Numbered from the stretch's first letter, positions 8,422 through 17,105 are shown. The stretch is 40,706 bases of DNA from Eubacteriaceae bacterium (GCA_910574915.1 CAJTCR010000049.1:1-40706); one strand, 5' to 3'. Notes: generated by a model not told the origin, from the letters alone. Translations and numbers: made by a program.

Positions 8422-9522
8422 TTACATAAACTCCAGTTCCACCTTTTCCACCCACTGGTCTAAGTTTTGCGCTACAAATTCCCAGTCAATGTCCTGCTGG
8501 TGCACTTTTCCGACAAATTCCTTTACATTGTCCGCCGCTTTTTCAAACGCCGCCTTCTGGCAAGGCACCGTGCCAAACTGCTCCATCCATGCTGTCTGCG
8601 TCTCGGCGGAGCCGAACCAGTTAGCAAATTCAACCGCGCGGTCTTTACTGTCCGTGCCCTTTAAAACCGCGATCTGCTCCGTAACATACGGCACGCCGAT
8701 TTCCGGGGACATAATCTCAAACTTGTAATCTCTTTGCTGTTCGTTCTGCAAAACGCCGCTTCCCCACATCTCACAGATCGGATGGCTGCCGTCTATTACC
8801 CCTCCGACATAATCCTCGCCTTCGGTTTCCATATGTCCGTTTTGTACCCAGTTTTTTACAAATTCCCAGCCTTCCTCAGAGATGCCGGCTTCCCCGTCCG
8901 GGTCCTGATAGCGCACCAAAAGGCTTGCCAGTATGGTCTTTCCGGTGCCGCCGCCAAAGTTTAAGATCGTATATTTATCTTTCCATTTTTCATCGGTAAG
9001 GTCTGTATAATCCTTTGGATACTCGTCTAAGTCTGCATTCATGATGTTTACAAGCGGCTGGATGACTAACGGATAATAATAGCCGTCCGCGTCGCCGAGC
9101 GACAAATCTACTTCGTCCTTCCATGCCGGCTCCCACTGCTCTAGCGTATCCTCTGCCTTTAATTTTTCATATTCCACGTTATTTAAGCCAAACACCAGAT
9201 CCGCCTGGACGTTATTTTTCTCTGAAACAATCCGGTTGCCAAGGTCGCCGCCCTGAATCTGTACAACCTCTACATCGAATCCGTTTTCTTTTGCATAATT
9301 TTTCAACCACGCATCCCTGCCGTCAGAGCCGGAATTGGTATAGATCACTAGAGAACCTCCGCCGCTGCCGGTATCCTGCGCGTCACCGCCGTCTGACGCA
9401 CGATCCTGCGTACTGCCGCTGTCTGTGTGATCTGTTTGATTGTTGCTGCTGCCTCCGCACGCAGACAACGTAACTGTCATCACTGCAATAAGCCCGAATG
9501 CCAATATTTTCTTTGCTTTCAT
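8422..9522 (-). CDS. Extracellular solute-binding lipoprotein (COG1840-like)
   Basis: The start is the ATG at 9522, giving 366 residues. An upstream in-frame start adds 23 hydrophilic residues and is rejected because AGGAGG lies eight bases before 9522. The N-terminus is a lipoprotein signal ending in the lipobox LSAC near residue 22, followed by a Ser/Gly/Asp-rich linker of about 30 residues. The remainder has the AfuA/FbpA/PhnS-like binding-protein pattern (SLVIYTNSGSDGRDAWLKNY; VEFANWFGSAETQTAWMEQF). It would capture the ligand outside the membrane for the importer. Relatives bind ferric iron, aminoethylphosphonate or hexose phosphates. Confidence 0.9.
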   Translation of the reverse strand: MKAKKILAFGLIAVMTVTLSACGGSSNNQTDHTDSGSTQDRASDGGDAQDTGSGGGSLVIYTNSGSDGRDAWLKNYAKENGFDVEVVQIQGGDLGNRIVSEKNNVQADLVFGLNNVEYEKLKAEDTLEQWEPAWKDEVDLSLGDADGYYYPLVIQPLVNIMNADLDEYPKDYTDLTDEKWKDKYTILNFGGGTGKTILASLLVRYQDPDGEAGISEEGWEFVKNWVQNGHMETEGEDYVGGVIDGSHPICEMWGSGVLQNEQQRDYKFEIMSPEIGVPYVTEQIAVLKGTDSKDRAVEFANWFGSAETQTAWMEQFGTVPCQKAAFEKAADNVKEFVGKVHQQDIDWEFVAQNLDQWVEKVELEFM

Positions 9523-9556
9523 AATACTTTCCTCCTGATTTTGTGATCGTTTTCTT

Positions 9557-10402
9557 TTATTGTTGTTCGCTGTGTACTTTTTCATCCACATAATTTCTTA
9601 AAAGCGCCGGCCAGTCGGTCTGCAAGACCTTATAGCCCAGATCGATCAGCCTGCCCCAGCTTTTTTCAAATCCTTCCCCAATCGCCAGGTTGTCATCCAG
9701 CCCGCCGGACAATATCGTCTCGTCATTCAGCCGGATCACATTGACCCACGGCAAAATGCCTTCGCCAAGCAGCTCCTTTAAAAACGCAGGATCTGTAAAC
9801 CGCCCGTTTAAATCTGAAAAGATAAGCTCGGCAGCCGCCACATTAATATCGTATTTTTTGACGGTCTCCCATTCTTCCATTGTTTTTACAATCGGCATAT
9901 ACATCAAGCCTGTCCCGCTTTGGGCAAGCTCCGACAGCAGCCGTTCATGCACGCCCGATTTTAAAAGAATCTGTGCATCCATCTCCTTTGCCTTTAAAAA
10001 CGGAATGATCTTATCCCAGTAAAACCAGGAGCGGTCGATGTTAATAAAACATTTTCCGCGAAACCGTTCCAGCACCATATCTAACCGTTCCACCTTCTGC
10101 CCTACATATTCACGAAGGGAATTTAACGTTTTTTTGGACTCCACTTCCGCCGCTGTCATCTCACGGATATCCCGTTTAATGCCAAGCTCCACCGGCTCTT
10201 CCCCGTTATGAAACGCAAAAAACACCCCGTCAATCGTCATGGACACGTCCACCTCGATCATATCTGCACCATGCAAAAGCGCATTTTGGTACGATAAAAC
10301 CGTATTTTGCACGACACTTCCGCCGCACGTCCCCCTGTGAGCTGCCACAAGCACCTTTTTCCTGTGGGCAGCATCTCGCAGCTCTTTGTTTTTGCTGTAC
10401 AT
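9557..10402 (-). CDS. Glycerophosphodiester phosphodiesterase family protein
   Basis: 281 residues with no signal peptide, so cytoplasmic. The GDPD catalytic pattern is visible: AHRG with H22 and R23, the acidic pair in IEVDV (E50, D52), and the second histidine in FHNGE (H65). The family ENT motif reads QNT (32-34), so the usual glutamate is replaced. The family hydrolyses glycerophosphodiesters to glycerol-3-phosphate and an alcohol. AGGAG lies just before the ATG. It heads the operon with the importer, so the imported ligand may be a phosphodiester or polyol phosphate (inference). Confidence 0.9.
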   Translation of the reverse strand: MYSKNKELRDAAHRKKVLVAAHRGTCGGSVVQNTVLSYQNALLHGADMIEVDVSMTIDGVFFAFHNGEEPVELGIKRDIREMTAAEVESKKTLNSLREYVGQKVERLDMVLERFRGKCFINIDRSWFYWDKIIPFLKAKEMDAQILLKSGVHERLLSELAQSGTGLMYMPIVKTMEEWETVKKYDINVAAAELIFSDLNGRFTDPAFLKELLGEGILPWVNVIRLNDETILSGGLDDNLAIGEGFEKSWGRLIDLGYKVLQTDWPALLRNYVDEKVHSEQQ

Positions 10403-10443
10403 GCTTCTCCTCGCTTTCTTTTGTTTTATTTTAATGCCCTTTT

Positions 10444-10472
10444 AGCTTAACGCAGATATTGGAACGTGTCAA
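10444..10472 (-). promoter_or_regulatory. Promoter of the GDPD-ABC-MgtC operon
   Basis: On the minus strand, TTGACA (10472-10467), a 17-nt spacer and TAAGCT (10449-10444), about 42 nt before the GDPD start. The operator-like TGGAACGTGTCA overlaps the -35. Confidence 0.75.
10460..10471. promoter_or_regulatory. Operator-like half-palindrome over the -35 box
   Basis: TGGAACGTGTCA matches the perfect palindrome at 10569 in its left half and overlaps the -35 of the GDPD promoter, where a bound repressor would block initiation. Pairing it with the LacI-type regulator at 11929-12831 is inference. Confidence 0.55.
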
Positions 10473-10568
10473 TAAAATATTCTTTACTTTTACAAATTTT
10501 GTATAGATTAGTTAAATAATGCGGTTAACTTTTATGCATTAGTGCTAGTTTTTTGATTTTAATTAAAA

Positions 10569-10580
10569 TGGAACGTTCCA
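10569..10580. promoter_or_regulatory. LacI-type operator, perfect palindrome
   Basis: TGGAACGTTCCA is a perfect 12-bp palindrome with the central CG step typical of LacI-family operators. It is 109 bp from the related site at 10460, far enough for looping. The rest of the 273-bp gap (10403-10675) is AT-rich and carries only the promoter and terminator listed separately. Confidence 0.65.
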
Positions 10581-10633
10581 TATATTGTTAATTTAGTAAA
10601 TGAAATGAAAAACATATGATGACCGTTACACAC

Positions 10634-10676
10634 AAAAAACGGATTACCTGTTTTTTAGAAAGGTAATCCGTTTTTT
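10634..10676. terminator. Rho-independent terminator
   Basis: A perfect 16-bp stem (AAAAAACGGATTACCT and its complement) with an 11-nt loop, giving a U-run on either strand. It overlaps the stop codon of the solute-binding half of the LacI-SBP gene and would end that operon before the GDPD promoter. Confidence 0.92.
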
Positions 10677-11860
10677 CAATTAAACATATCATCGCAAACC
10701 TTCTGCGCATCCTTAAGCGCCGCTTCTACCTCCGCAGCCTCAAAAATCACGTTCATAAACGCCGACCCGATAATATCCTCAAACGCAAATTCGTCAAACC
10801 TGGCATTTGCCGCTTCCCTGTTTCTGCGTTTTCCTGTTTCAAGCATGTTCCCAATATCTTCAATCCAAGGATACAGCTCTAGCACTTCCGCGTTTTTTAT
10901 CATATTGCGGTTTGGGATAAATCCGCCCAGATAAGTGACCATCTCCGCCGTCTCGTCAGCATACAGCCATTCAAAAAATTTACCGCACTCGGCTGTTTTG
11001 GGCGAGCTTTTTGTAATGCCGATGCTCCCGCCGCCTAACAAAGGCTGTCCTCCGGGCACCTGGGAAAAAATAATTTTGCCTGCCGCTTTTGCGTTTACCG
11101 AGTGCACCATATCCGAGGCATAGTTGGAAAAAGTAATGTTCATCGCCGTCATGCCGTCCGAAAACATATTTGCCGTTTCCCGCCACCATAAATGCGTGTC
11201 ATTTGTCGCATATTTGCACGATTCCAGGCAGGTGCAAAACGCTTCCTTCATTTCCTCAGAATCTACGCGCACTCTGCCGCCTGGGTCAAATACACTTTTA
11301 TTTTTTTCATAATAGCGCAGCATCACTTCACAGGCTGCCACAAACGATCTTCCGTAAGTCAGCGTATGCCCGTATACCGTCGGCGACCTGCGGTTGTATT
11401 TCTGGGTAAAAAAGCTTGCCGCCTGGTTATATTCTGCGAACGTTTTTGGCACTTCCAGCTTCCTTTTGTATTTTTCATAAAACTCGCGCTTAATCAGCTC
11501 ATTTTCAAACAGGTCTTTGCGGCAGAACAGCATCTGTACGCAGGCATCCAAAGGGATCGCGTACTGCACCCCGTGAATCACAGAATACTCTTCGGAAATG
11601 CCAGGGATCAGCTTGTGCACAACGTTTCGCATCGGCTGGCTGTCCATGTCTAACTCCTGGTATATACGCTCGCCGTCTTTTTCCATCCATGCCATATCGA
11701 TCCGCACAAGGTCAAAGACCGTTTCCTGTCCTGCCTGCATCTTTGACACCATTCTGCGCAGCTCGTCATAAGGCACTTCGATCACCTTGACATCAATGCC
11801 GGACTGCTTTTTAAACAGCGGCAGAAGCCTTCGGATCGCTTTGCTTGTCGCATTTTTCAC
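10676..11860 (-). CDS. Solute-binding protein domain, 3' half of a split LacI-SBP gene
   Basis: A family-1 extracellular solute-binding fold with no signal peptide. The apparent start is GTG at 11860 (394 residues), but the frame is open upstream through 11944. That upstream stretch encodes LVKNEETLRLLS, which fits the end of a LacI domain followed by the first strand of the binding domain. Also visible are the typical FKKQSGIDVKVIEVPYDELR near the start and GGGSIGITKSS in the hinge region. No lipobox is present, so it should be cytoplasmic. Reading it as the C-terminal part of the preceding regulator requires one -1 frameshift. It would then be an intracellular ligand-sensing domain rather than a transport receptor. 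Confidence 0.8.
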   Translation of the reverse strand: MKNATSKAIRRLLPLFKKQSGIDVKVIEVPYDELRRMVSKMQAGQETVFDLVRIDMAWMEKDGERIYQELDMDSQPMRNVVHKLIPGISEEYSVIHGVQYAIPLDACVQMLFCRKDLFENELIKREFYEKYKRKLEVPKTFAEYNQAASFFTQKYNRRSPTVYGHTLTYGRSFVAACEVMLRYYEKNKSVFDPGGRVRVDSEEMKEAFCTCLESCKYATNDTHLWWRETANMFSDGMTAMNITFSNYASDMVHSVNAKAAGKIIFSQVPGGQPLLGGGSIGITKSSPKTAECGKFFEWLYADETAEMVTYLGGFIPNRNMIKNAEVLELYPWIEDIGNMLETGKRRNREAANARFDEFAFEDIIGSAFMNVIFEAAEVEAALKDAQKVCDDMFN

Positions 11861-11928
11861 CGATAGCAGGCGCAGCGTTTCTTCGTTTTTTACAAGATAA
11901 CGGGGACGGCTACGAAAGCTGCCTGCTT

Positions 11929-12831
11929 CTACAATTTTTTCTTCTTTTTTTCTAATATTTCTGCTGCGATGCGGTGTCCCATCAGCTTGTAGTTCATCTC
12001 GTAGCGGTTTTCATCCACTAACCCGAACTCCTTGTTTACAACCGCATAAATAACAGGCAGCCTGACGTCTGGATTGTAGCGGTTTGCCATATGCAGGCTG
12101 TCGACATCTTCGTTGGACATGGCAATCACCGCGTCAAACGAATCCGCCGCATACAAAACATCAAACGCCCGGTTAAATTTCATAGAATCCGGCGCCGCGA
12201 ATATCTCAAAGTAGCATCCTTCGCTCTCAAACACTTCCGAAACTGCCTCTGCAAACCTTTTATCGCCTGTAAAGCTGATATCCTCGCACAGTACCGCAAT
12301 GTTTTTATTGCCGTCGCGCACACACTTTTCCGCGATTTCCCTGCCCGCCTTCGCATAGTCAAACGACGCAAACACGGAATGCTTTGGAAACCCCTTTACA
12401 TATCTGTCCAGCATAATCATCCGCGTCCCTTCCGGTACGGACGCTTTGTTTTTTAACAGGGAGCTGACTAGGATCACCGCTGTCGGATTTCTGGAAAGCG
12501 CCCTGCTTAACAGCCTTTGCTCCACATATTCCAGCCCGTTGGTGCACAAAAGCTCCAGCGTAATTTCCTGCTGCCCAAGCTCCTGCTCGATGCCGGCATA
12601 CAGCTCGCTGTATTTTGTCATATCAATTCTTGGCACAATGACGCAGACAAGCTTAGACGTGCCGCTCCTTAGCTGGCTTGCCTGTGAATTAATCTGGTAT
12701 CCAAGCTCTTTTGCAGCCTGTTCCACAAGCTTTATTTTTTCCGCACTGACATTGCCCCTGCGGTTTAATACGTTTGAGACCGTCCCATGAGAGACTCCGG
12801 CGCGTTTTGCAATATCTTTAATCGTCGGCAT
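11929..12831 (-). CDS. LacI-family transcriptional regulator, 5' half of a split LacI-SBP gene
   Basis: An N-terminal LacI helix-turn-helix (TIKDIAKRAGVSHGTVSNVL, about 3-22) and hinge are followed by a periplasmic-binding-like sensor domain (about 60-290). The product is 300 residues and ends in a lysine run just before a LacI domain's usual last strand, consistent with interruption. With a -1 shift at 11944 it continues into the solute-binding domain, totalling about 718 residues. The ATG at 12831 (MPTIKD) is preferred to 12846 because it gives the family's normal N-terminus. It overlaps the end of the oxidoreductase gene by 14 nt. Its likely targets are the palindromes at 10460 and 10569 (inference). 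Confidence 0.88.
   Translation of the reverse strand: MPTIKDIAKRAGVSHGTVSNVLNRRGNVSAEKIKLVEQAAKELGYQINSQASQLRSGTSKLVCVIVPRIDMTKYSELYAGIEQELGQQEITLELLCTNGLEYVEQRLLSRALSRNPTAVILVSSLLKNKASVPEGTRMIMLDRYVKGFPKHSVFASFDYAKAGREIAEKCVRDGNKNIAVLCEDISFTGDKRFAEAVSEVFESEGCYFEIFAAPDSMKFNRAFDVLYAADSFDAVIAMSNEDVDSLHMANRYNPDVRLPVIYAVVNKEFGLVDENRYEMNYKLMGHRIAAEILEKKKKKL
11935..11951 (-). other. Candidate -1 frameshift site joining LacI and SBP
   Basis: On the minus strand an A7 run is followed by GAAG and an A6 run. In the regulator's frame the codons are GAA AAA AAG, forming the heptamer A AAA AAG (11950-11944), the slippery motif of E. coli dnaX. A -1 slip leads into EEKIVEAGSFRSRPRYLV and on through the whole solute-binding domain. 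Without it, translation stops at TAG (11931-11929). Only a weak stem (AAGC/GCTT) is visible downstream and no clear internal Shine-Dalgarno upstream. An ordinary one-base deletion, or miscounted A's, explains it equally well. Confidence 0.6.
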
Positions 12832-13828
12832 AAGCAGACTCTTCATCGCCCGGGAACAAGATCCCTGCTTTCTTTCGCGCCTCCTCTAGCACTTCGATCA
12901 CATCCGGCATAACGCAAAGCCTTGCAAAAACCGCGTCCCTGTCATCATCCAGCATAAACCGCGTGATACCCTGCACTTCATAAAACAGACGGTCTGGATT
13001 GTCCTGCAACTGAAACGTCTCGTCCGTCGTCTTAGTAACGACCTGTACCTCGGCAATCCCGTTGCTCCCGCCTTTTACATAAATGTAGCCTTCCTCTCCT
13101 TCGACCTGGAAAAAGTTAACGCCCCAGGTATCCTTTGCTCCGACAGATTCGCTGACAAACCCGTCATACTGCATAATCAGAATGCCTGACGTATCCGCCA
13201 TGCCGTTGTAAAGGTTCGGATAATAAACCGCGTCAAGCGGCTTTCCAAACAGCACAACATTCAGATAAACATTGTAAAAATTAATGTCCATCAAGCAGCC
13301 GCCGCCAAACGCAGGATGAAAGACGTTCGGCATCTCTCCTTTTTTTACCAGGTCATAGCGGCTGGAATACTGGCTGTAATTTGCCTGTACAAGCTTTACC
13401 CTGCCGATTTTTGGCAGTTGGCTTTTTAACACTTCTAAGTGCGGCAGAAACGCCGTCGGCACCGCATCGACCAAAAAGAGCCGGCGCTCCTTGGCAAGCG
13501 CCACAAGCTCACGCGCCTGTGCTGCCTTTGTGCAGAACGGCTTTTCACAGATCACATGCTTTCCGGCAAGCAGCGCTTTTTTCACCTGCTCATAGTGCAG
13601 CAGGTTCGGCGTCGCGATATAGACGGTATTGACCTTTGGATCGCTTAAAAACGCGTCCAGATCGGTATATGCCTCCCCGGCGCCATACTGATCGGCAAGC
13701 GCCTGCCCTGTCTTTCTGCTTCTGGAATAGACCGCGGCCAGGCTGATCCCTTCGGTAATTTTTACGTTATCTAAAAATGCATGTACGATCACGCCGGAGC
13801 CGATCGTTCCCAGATTGATTTTATCCAT
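12818..13828 (-). CDS. Gfo/Idh/MocA family NAD(P)-dependent oxidoreductase
   Basis: A 336-residue cytoplasmic enzyme. The N-terminal Rossmann fold contains INLGTIGSGVIVHAFLD, and the EKP motif (VICEKPFCTKA, about 90-100) carries the family lysine. The C-terminal alpha/beta domain has GGGCLMDINFYNV, matching the conserved GG.L.D.G.H region. These enzymes oxidise sugars, inositols or their derivatives; the substrate cannot be told. The ribosome binding site is weak. The gene is translationally coupled to the LacI-SBP regulator, suggesting that the regulator senses a related sugar or polyol. Confidence 0.9.
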   Translation of the reverse strand: MDKINLGTIGSGVIVHAFLDNVKITEGISLAAVYSRSRKTGQALADQYGAGEAYTDLDAFLSDPKVNTVYIATPNLLHYEQVKKALLAGKHVICEKPFCTKAAQARELVALAKERRLFLVDAVPTAFLPHLEVLKSQLPKIGRVKLVQANYSQYSSRYDLVKKGEMPNVFHPAFGGGCLMDINFYNVYLNVVLFGKPLDAVYYPNLYNGMADTSGILIMQYDGFVSESVGAKDTWGVNFFQVEGEEGYIYVKGGSNGIAEVQVVTKTTDETFQLQDNPDRLFYEVQGITRFMLDDDRDAVFARLCVMPDVIEVLEEARKKAGILFPGDEESAYADD

Positions 13829-13892
13829 ATTTTTTCCCGTTTTATTCCTTTCTAATCTTATCTTATCTTAATGTCTTATGTTTTATCATTGG

Positions 13893-15485
13893 TTATACGA
13901 CTGCCTCAACAATCGTTTTATCGCCGATTTGAATTTTTCGGACGCCAACCGTTTTGTTTTGGTTGAAATTAAAGCTTAACAGATATCCCCGATTTACATG
14001 ATAGCTGTCAAGATACCCAAAAAGCTGCTGCTCCCCGCGGCGGTTGTATTCCTCTCCATGCCATATTTTCATTTCGATAATAAACTGTTCGCCAGCATAA
14101 TCTACAATCACATCTGTCCGCCTGGCATCCCTTGTCTGCGATTCAATATAATAATTCCCAATCCCATTAATAATCGGTTTTAAATAAAGCAAAAAAAGCT
14201 TTCGCCCTGAATTTTCTAAAAATTTTTCTTCACTGCCGCCGTAAATATCCTGAAAATATTCCACAAACTTTTCCAGTACCCGGTACATATCAAGCCTTCC
14301 CTGCTCAATAAACTGATTTCTGTGCCGTTTCGCCAGCCTGCTCATTGTACTGGACAGTTCTTCTTCTGCCAAAAAAAGATTGTACAGCCGCATTTCAAAC
14401 ATACGGTTTGCCACCTGCACATTTTTATGGCTGTTTTTCATATATCCAAACATACAGGCAAGCTCGATGACCGGATGATCTGGATTATAAGCAAAGGTTT
14501 CTCCCCAAAACAGCATGGCATACAACATCTGCTTTAACTCCTGATATTCGCTGATCTGCCGCATCATACTGTCAAAGAGTGGAAGCCGTTTATCGAGCAG
14601 CAATTTTACAGCTTGTGCAACCCCCTCTTTTGTCCAGACGGCGCTGTCTGCCGCCAATAAAGTCTCTGGCAGCTTTTCATCCATTGCCTTGCAGACTGCT
14701 GATACAAGATACGGATAGCCCGCTGTATACTGGTAAATTTCATCTGAGACTACTGCTGTCTGCATTCCTGTATGCCTGTCTTTCTCATATTCCTCCAGCA
14801 TTCCTTGTATCTGCGCCGCGCTAAAGCCCATCTCCATATCAAAATCAGCAGCAATATTCCACGGGCTGTTATAGCGCTGTTCTCCATCTGGGCGTATCCT
14901 GCGTTTTAGGTTTTTAATATCATACACCCCCGCAAGGATAACCGAATGAAACATCGGGCTGTTTTCCCTGTCCAGGTAATATGCACGAAGCTGTGAGAGA
15001 AACTCTATAAAAACCTCGTGCCCTGATGCGCTGTCCACCTCATCAATCATCAAAACAACCGGGCGCTTCGCTGTAGCGCAAATCCTGCTCAGCCCTGCAA
15101 ACAGCAGATCCATCGAAACATCGCCGTGATCCTTTTGCTCTGTGAGCGCCTGTAGCGCATCCTGGCAAATCATTTCTTTTAAATGGTTCCTCTGCAAAGC
15201 CAACTGCTCAACGTATGCGATAAACTTTTCCGAAAAAGCCTGTTCATCGGCAAAACCGGCAGCGCTGATCCGCTGAAAATCCATCGGCAAAACCGCGTAT
15301 GCATCACTTAAAAAATCCGCCAGCGCTGTCAAAGTCGTCGTCTTGCCGTATTGCCTTCCCCTGTTTATCACAAAATATTTCCCCTGGTCAATATACAGCC
15401 GCCGGATCTCTTGCAGCCTGTCATCCAGACGTACCATATAATGCACCTTTGGCTTACAGATGCCTTCTGTATTGAAATAGCGCAT
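13893..15485 (-). CDS. AAA-like ATPase with C-terminal PD-(D/E)XK domain, paralogue 1
   Basis: 530 residues. The P-loop is GRQYGKTT at 43-50, and Walker B is VVLMIDEVD near 143-151. A STAND/Orc-like middle region contains the sensor-like ILAGVYDIKNL. The C-terminal nuclease-like core has RTDVIVD (D458) followed by IIEMKIW (E471, K473), the E-x-K of PD-(D/E)XK enzymes. This fits the AAA-ATPase-like/PDDEXK_9 architecture, common in gut Firmicutes and Bacteroidetes and of unknown function. It is 15 bp from its paralogue on the same strand. The last about 170 nt are nearly identical between them. No membrane segments are seen. Confidence 0.88.
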   Translation of the reverse strand: MRYFNTEGICKPKVHYMVRLDDRLQEIRRLYIDQGKYFVINRGRQYGKTTTLTALADFLSDAYAVLPMDFQRISAAGFADEQAFSEKFIAYVEQLALQRNHLKEMICQDALQALTEQKDHGDVSMDLLFAGLSRICATAKRPVVLMIDEVDSASGHEVFIEFLSQLRAYYLDRENSPMFHSVILAGVYDIKNLKRRIRPDGEQRYNSPWNIAADFDMEMGFSAAQIQGMLEEYEKDRHTGMQTAVVSDEIYQYTAGYPYLVSAVCKAMDEKLPETLLAADSAVWTKEGVAQAVKLLLDKRLPLFDSMMRQISEYQELKQMLYAMLFWGETFAYNPDHPVIELACMFGYMKNSHKNVQVANRMFEMRLYNLFLAEEELSSTMSRLAKRHRNQFIEQGRLDMYRVLEKFVEYFQDIYGGSEEKFLENSGRKLFLLYLKPIINGIGNYYIESQTRDARRTDVIVDYAGEQFIIEMKIWHGEEYNRRGEQQLFGYLDSYHVNRGYLLSFNFNQNKTVGVRKIQIGDKTIVEAVV

Positions 15486-15500
15486 TTTGATCTCCTTAAT

Positions 15501-17105
15501 CTATACGACTGCCTCAACAATCGTTTTATCGCCGATTTGAATTTCTCGGACGCCAACCGTTTTGTTTTGGTTGAAATTAAAACTTAACAGATATCCCCGA
15601 TTTACATGATAGCTGTCAAGATACCCAAGAAGCTGCTGCTCCCCGCGGCGGTTGTATTCCTCCCCATGCCAGAGCTTCATCTCAATAATATACTGCTCCC
15701 CAGCATAATCCACAATTACATCTGTGCGCCCAAGATCACGGGTTCTTGCCTCAATGTAATAATTCCCTGTACCATTAATAATCGGCTTTAAATACAACAA
15801 AAAATACTGTCTGCCTTCCTCTTCCAAAAACGTCCGGCTGCGGTTTCCATATATGTCATGAAAATGGACTGCAAATTTTTCCAGCACTTTTTTCATATTC
15901 AAATGCCCGCCCGTAACAAACTGGTTCTTATCCTGTAACGATGCTTTATAAAGCTCCGTTTCTCTCATCTCCTCTTCAGACAGGAAATAGTTATAAAGAT
16001 ATGTCTCAAAAATCCGGTTTGCAATCGCTACCGTTCCGTTTTGATTTTTAATAAATCCAAACATTGTGGCAATATCAAGAACATTCCCATCTGCCCGATA
16101 AGAAAAAGTCCTGCCTGTAAACAGCAGGGTGCGCAGCATTGCAGCAAGCTTCGGATAGTCATAAAGCTTCCCGGTTAAAGATTCAAACAATGTATTTTTA
16201 TCCCACAAGATCAGGCGCACCGCTTCGTAAAAGCCTTTTTTTGTCCATGCTTCTGCCCTGGAGCTGTATTCTGTCCCTGCACTAACATCTTCGTCGATCA
16301 ACTGGCAAAGCCTAGAGACCAAAAAAGGGTAGCCCGCAGTATAGTCCCAAAGCAGCCCCGCCATGCCATCGATGTCTATGTGCACAGAATGATCGCTGGC
16401 ATATTCTTGCAGCATTGCAGCAATCTCCTCTTTGGAAAAGCTCAGATCCACCTTAAACTCAGCCGCAATGTTCCAGGGGCTGTTCATCCTGTGCTCTTCC
16501 TTGGGACGAAGCTTCTGCCGCAGATGCCTGATATCATACACACCTGCAAGAATCACTGACCAAAACGCAGCCTGGCTGAAACGGTTTAAATACTGCGCCC
16601 GCAGTTGTGCCAGAAAATCAACAAACACCTGGTTATTTGCCGCACTGTCCACCTCGTCGATCATTAATACGATCGGCTTGTCTGATGCCTCACAAATCTC
16701 GCTTAACTGTTCAAACAGCAGTTTCAGCGCAAAGTGCTCCTGCATCTTAGAAACGTTTCGTGCCAGTGCATCCACCGCTGCCTGGAGCCTTTTTGACATT
16801 GACGGGCGGTTCTTTAAAAAAAGCCGCACAAAAGAGCCTGCAAAAGAAAGCGAAAACCGGTTTTCGGTCTGAAATTCCGCGTTGCCGAACGTCTGAAAAT
16901 CCATAGACACGACATTGTATTCTTTCTGCAAATATTTGCCCAATGCCATAAGCGTCGTCGTCTTTCCGTACTGGCGCGCTTTATTGACCGAAAAATATTT
17001 GCCCTCATCTACAAGCTTTTTTATTTCTTCCAGCCTCTTTTGAAGATGTACCATATAATGCCGCTGCGGGACACAGATCCCTGTCGTATTAAATACTTTC
17101 GCCAC
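15501..17105 (-). CDS. AAA-like ATPase with C-terminal PD-(D/E)XK domain, paralogue 2
   Basis: 534 residues from a GTG at 17105, chosen because GGGAGG lies eight bases upstream and the N-terminus then aligns with paralogue 1 (VFNTTGICVPQRHYMVHL against YFNTEGICKPKVHYMVRL). An in-frame ATG at 17180 would add 25 unrelated residues. The P-loop is ARQYGKTT, Walker B is IVLMIDEVDSAANNQVFVDF, and the C-terminal motif is RTDVIVDYAG followed by IIEMKLW. It is first of the pair and drives expression of both. A C10 tract lies 86 bp upstream. Confidence 0.87.
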   Translation of the reverse strand: MAKVFNTTGICVPQRHYMVHLQKRLEEIKKLVDEGKYFSVNKARQYGKTTTLMALGKYLQKEYNVVSMDFQTFGNAEFQTENRFSLSFAGSFVRLFLKNRPSMSKRLQAAVDALARNVSKMQEHFALKLLFEQLSEICEASDKPIVLMIDEVDSAANNQVFVDFLAQLRAQYLNRFSQAAFWSVILAGVYDIRHLRQKLRPKEEHRMNSPWNIAAEFKVDLSFSKEEIAAMLQEYASDHSVHIDIDGMAGLLWDYTAGYPFLVSRLCQLIDEDVSAGTEYSSRAEAWTKKGFYEAVRLILWDKNTLFESLTGKLYDYPKLAAMLRTLLFTGRTFSYRADGNVLDIATMFGFIKNQNGTVAIANRIFETYLYNYFLSEEEMRETELYKASLQDKNQFVTGGHLNMKKVLEKFAVHFHDIYGNRSRTFLEEEGRQYFLLYLKPIINGTGNYYIEARTRDLGRTDVIVDYAGEQYIIEMKLWHGEEYNRRGEQQLLGYLDSYHVNRGYLLSFNFNQNKTVGVREIQIGDKTIVEAVV

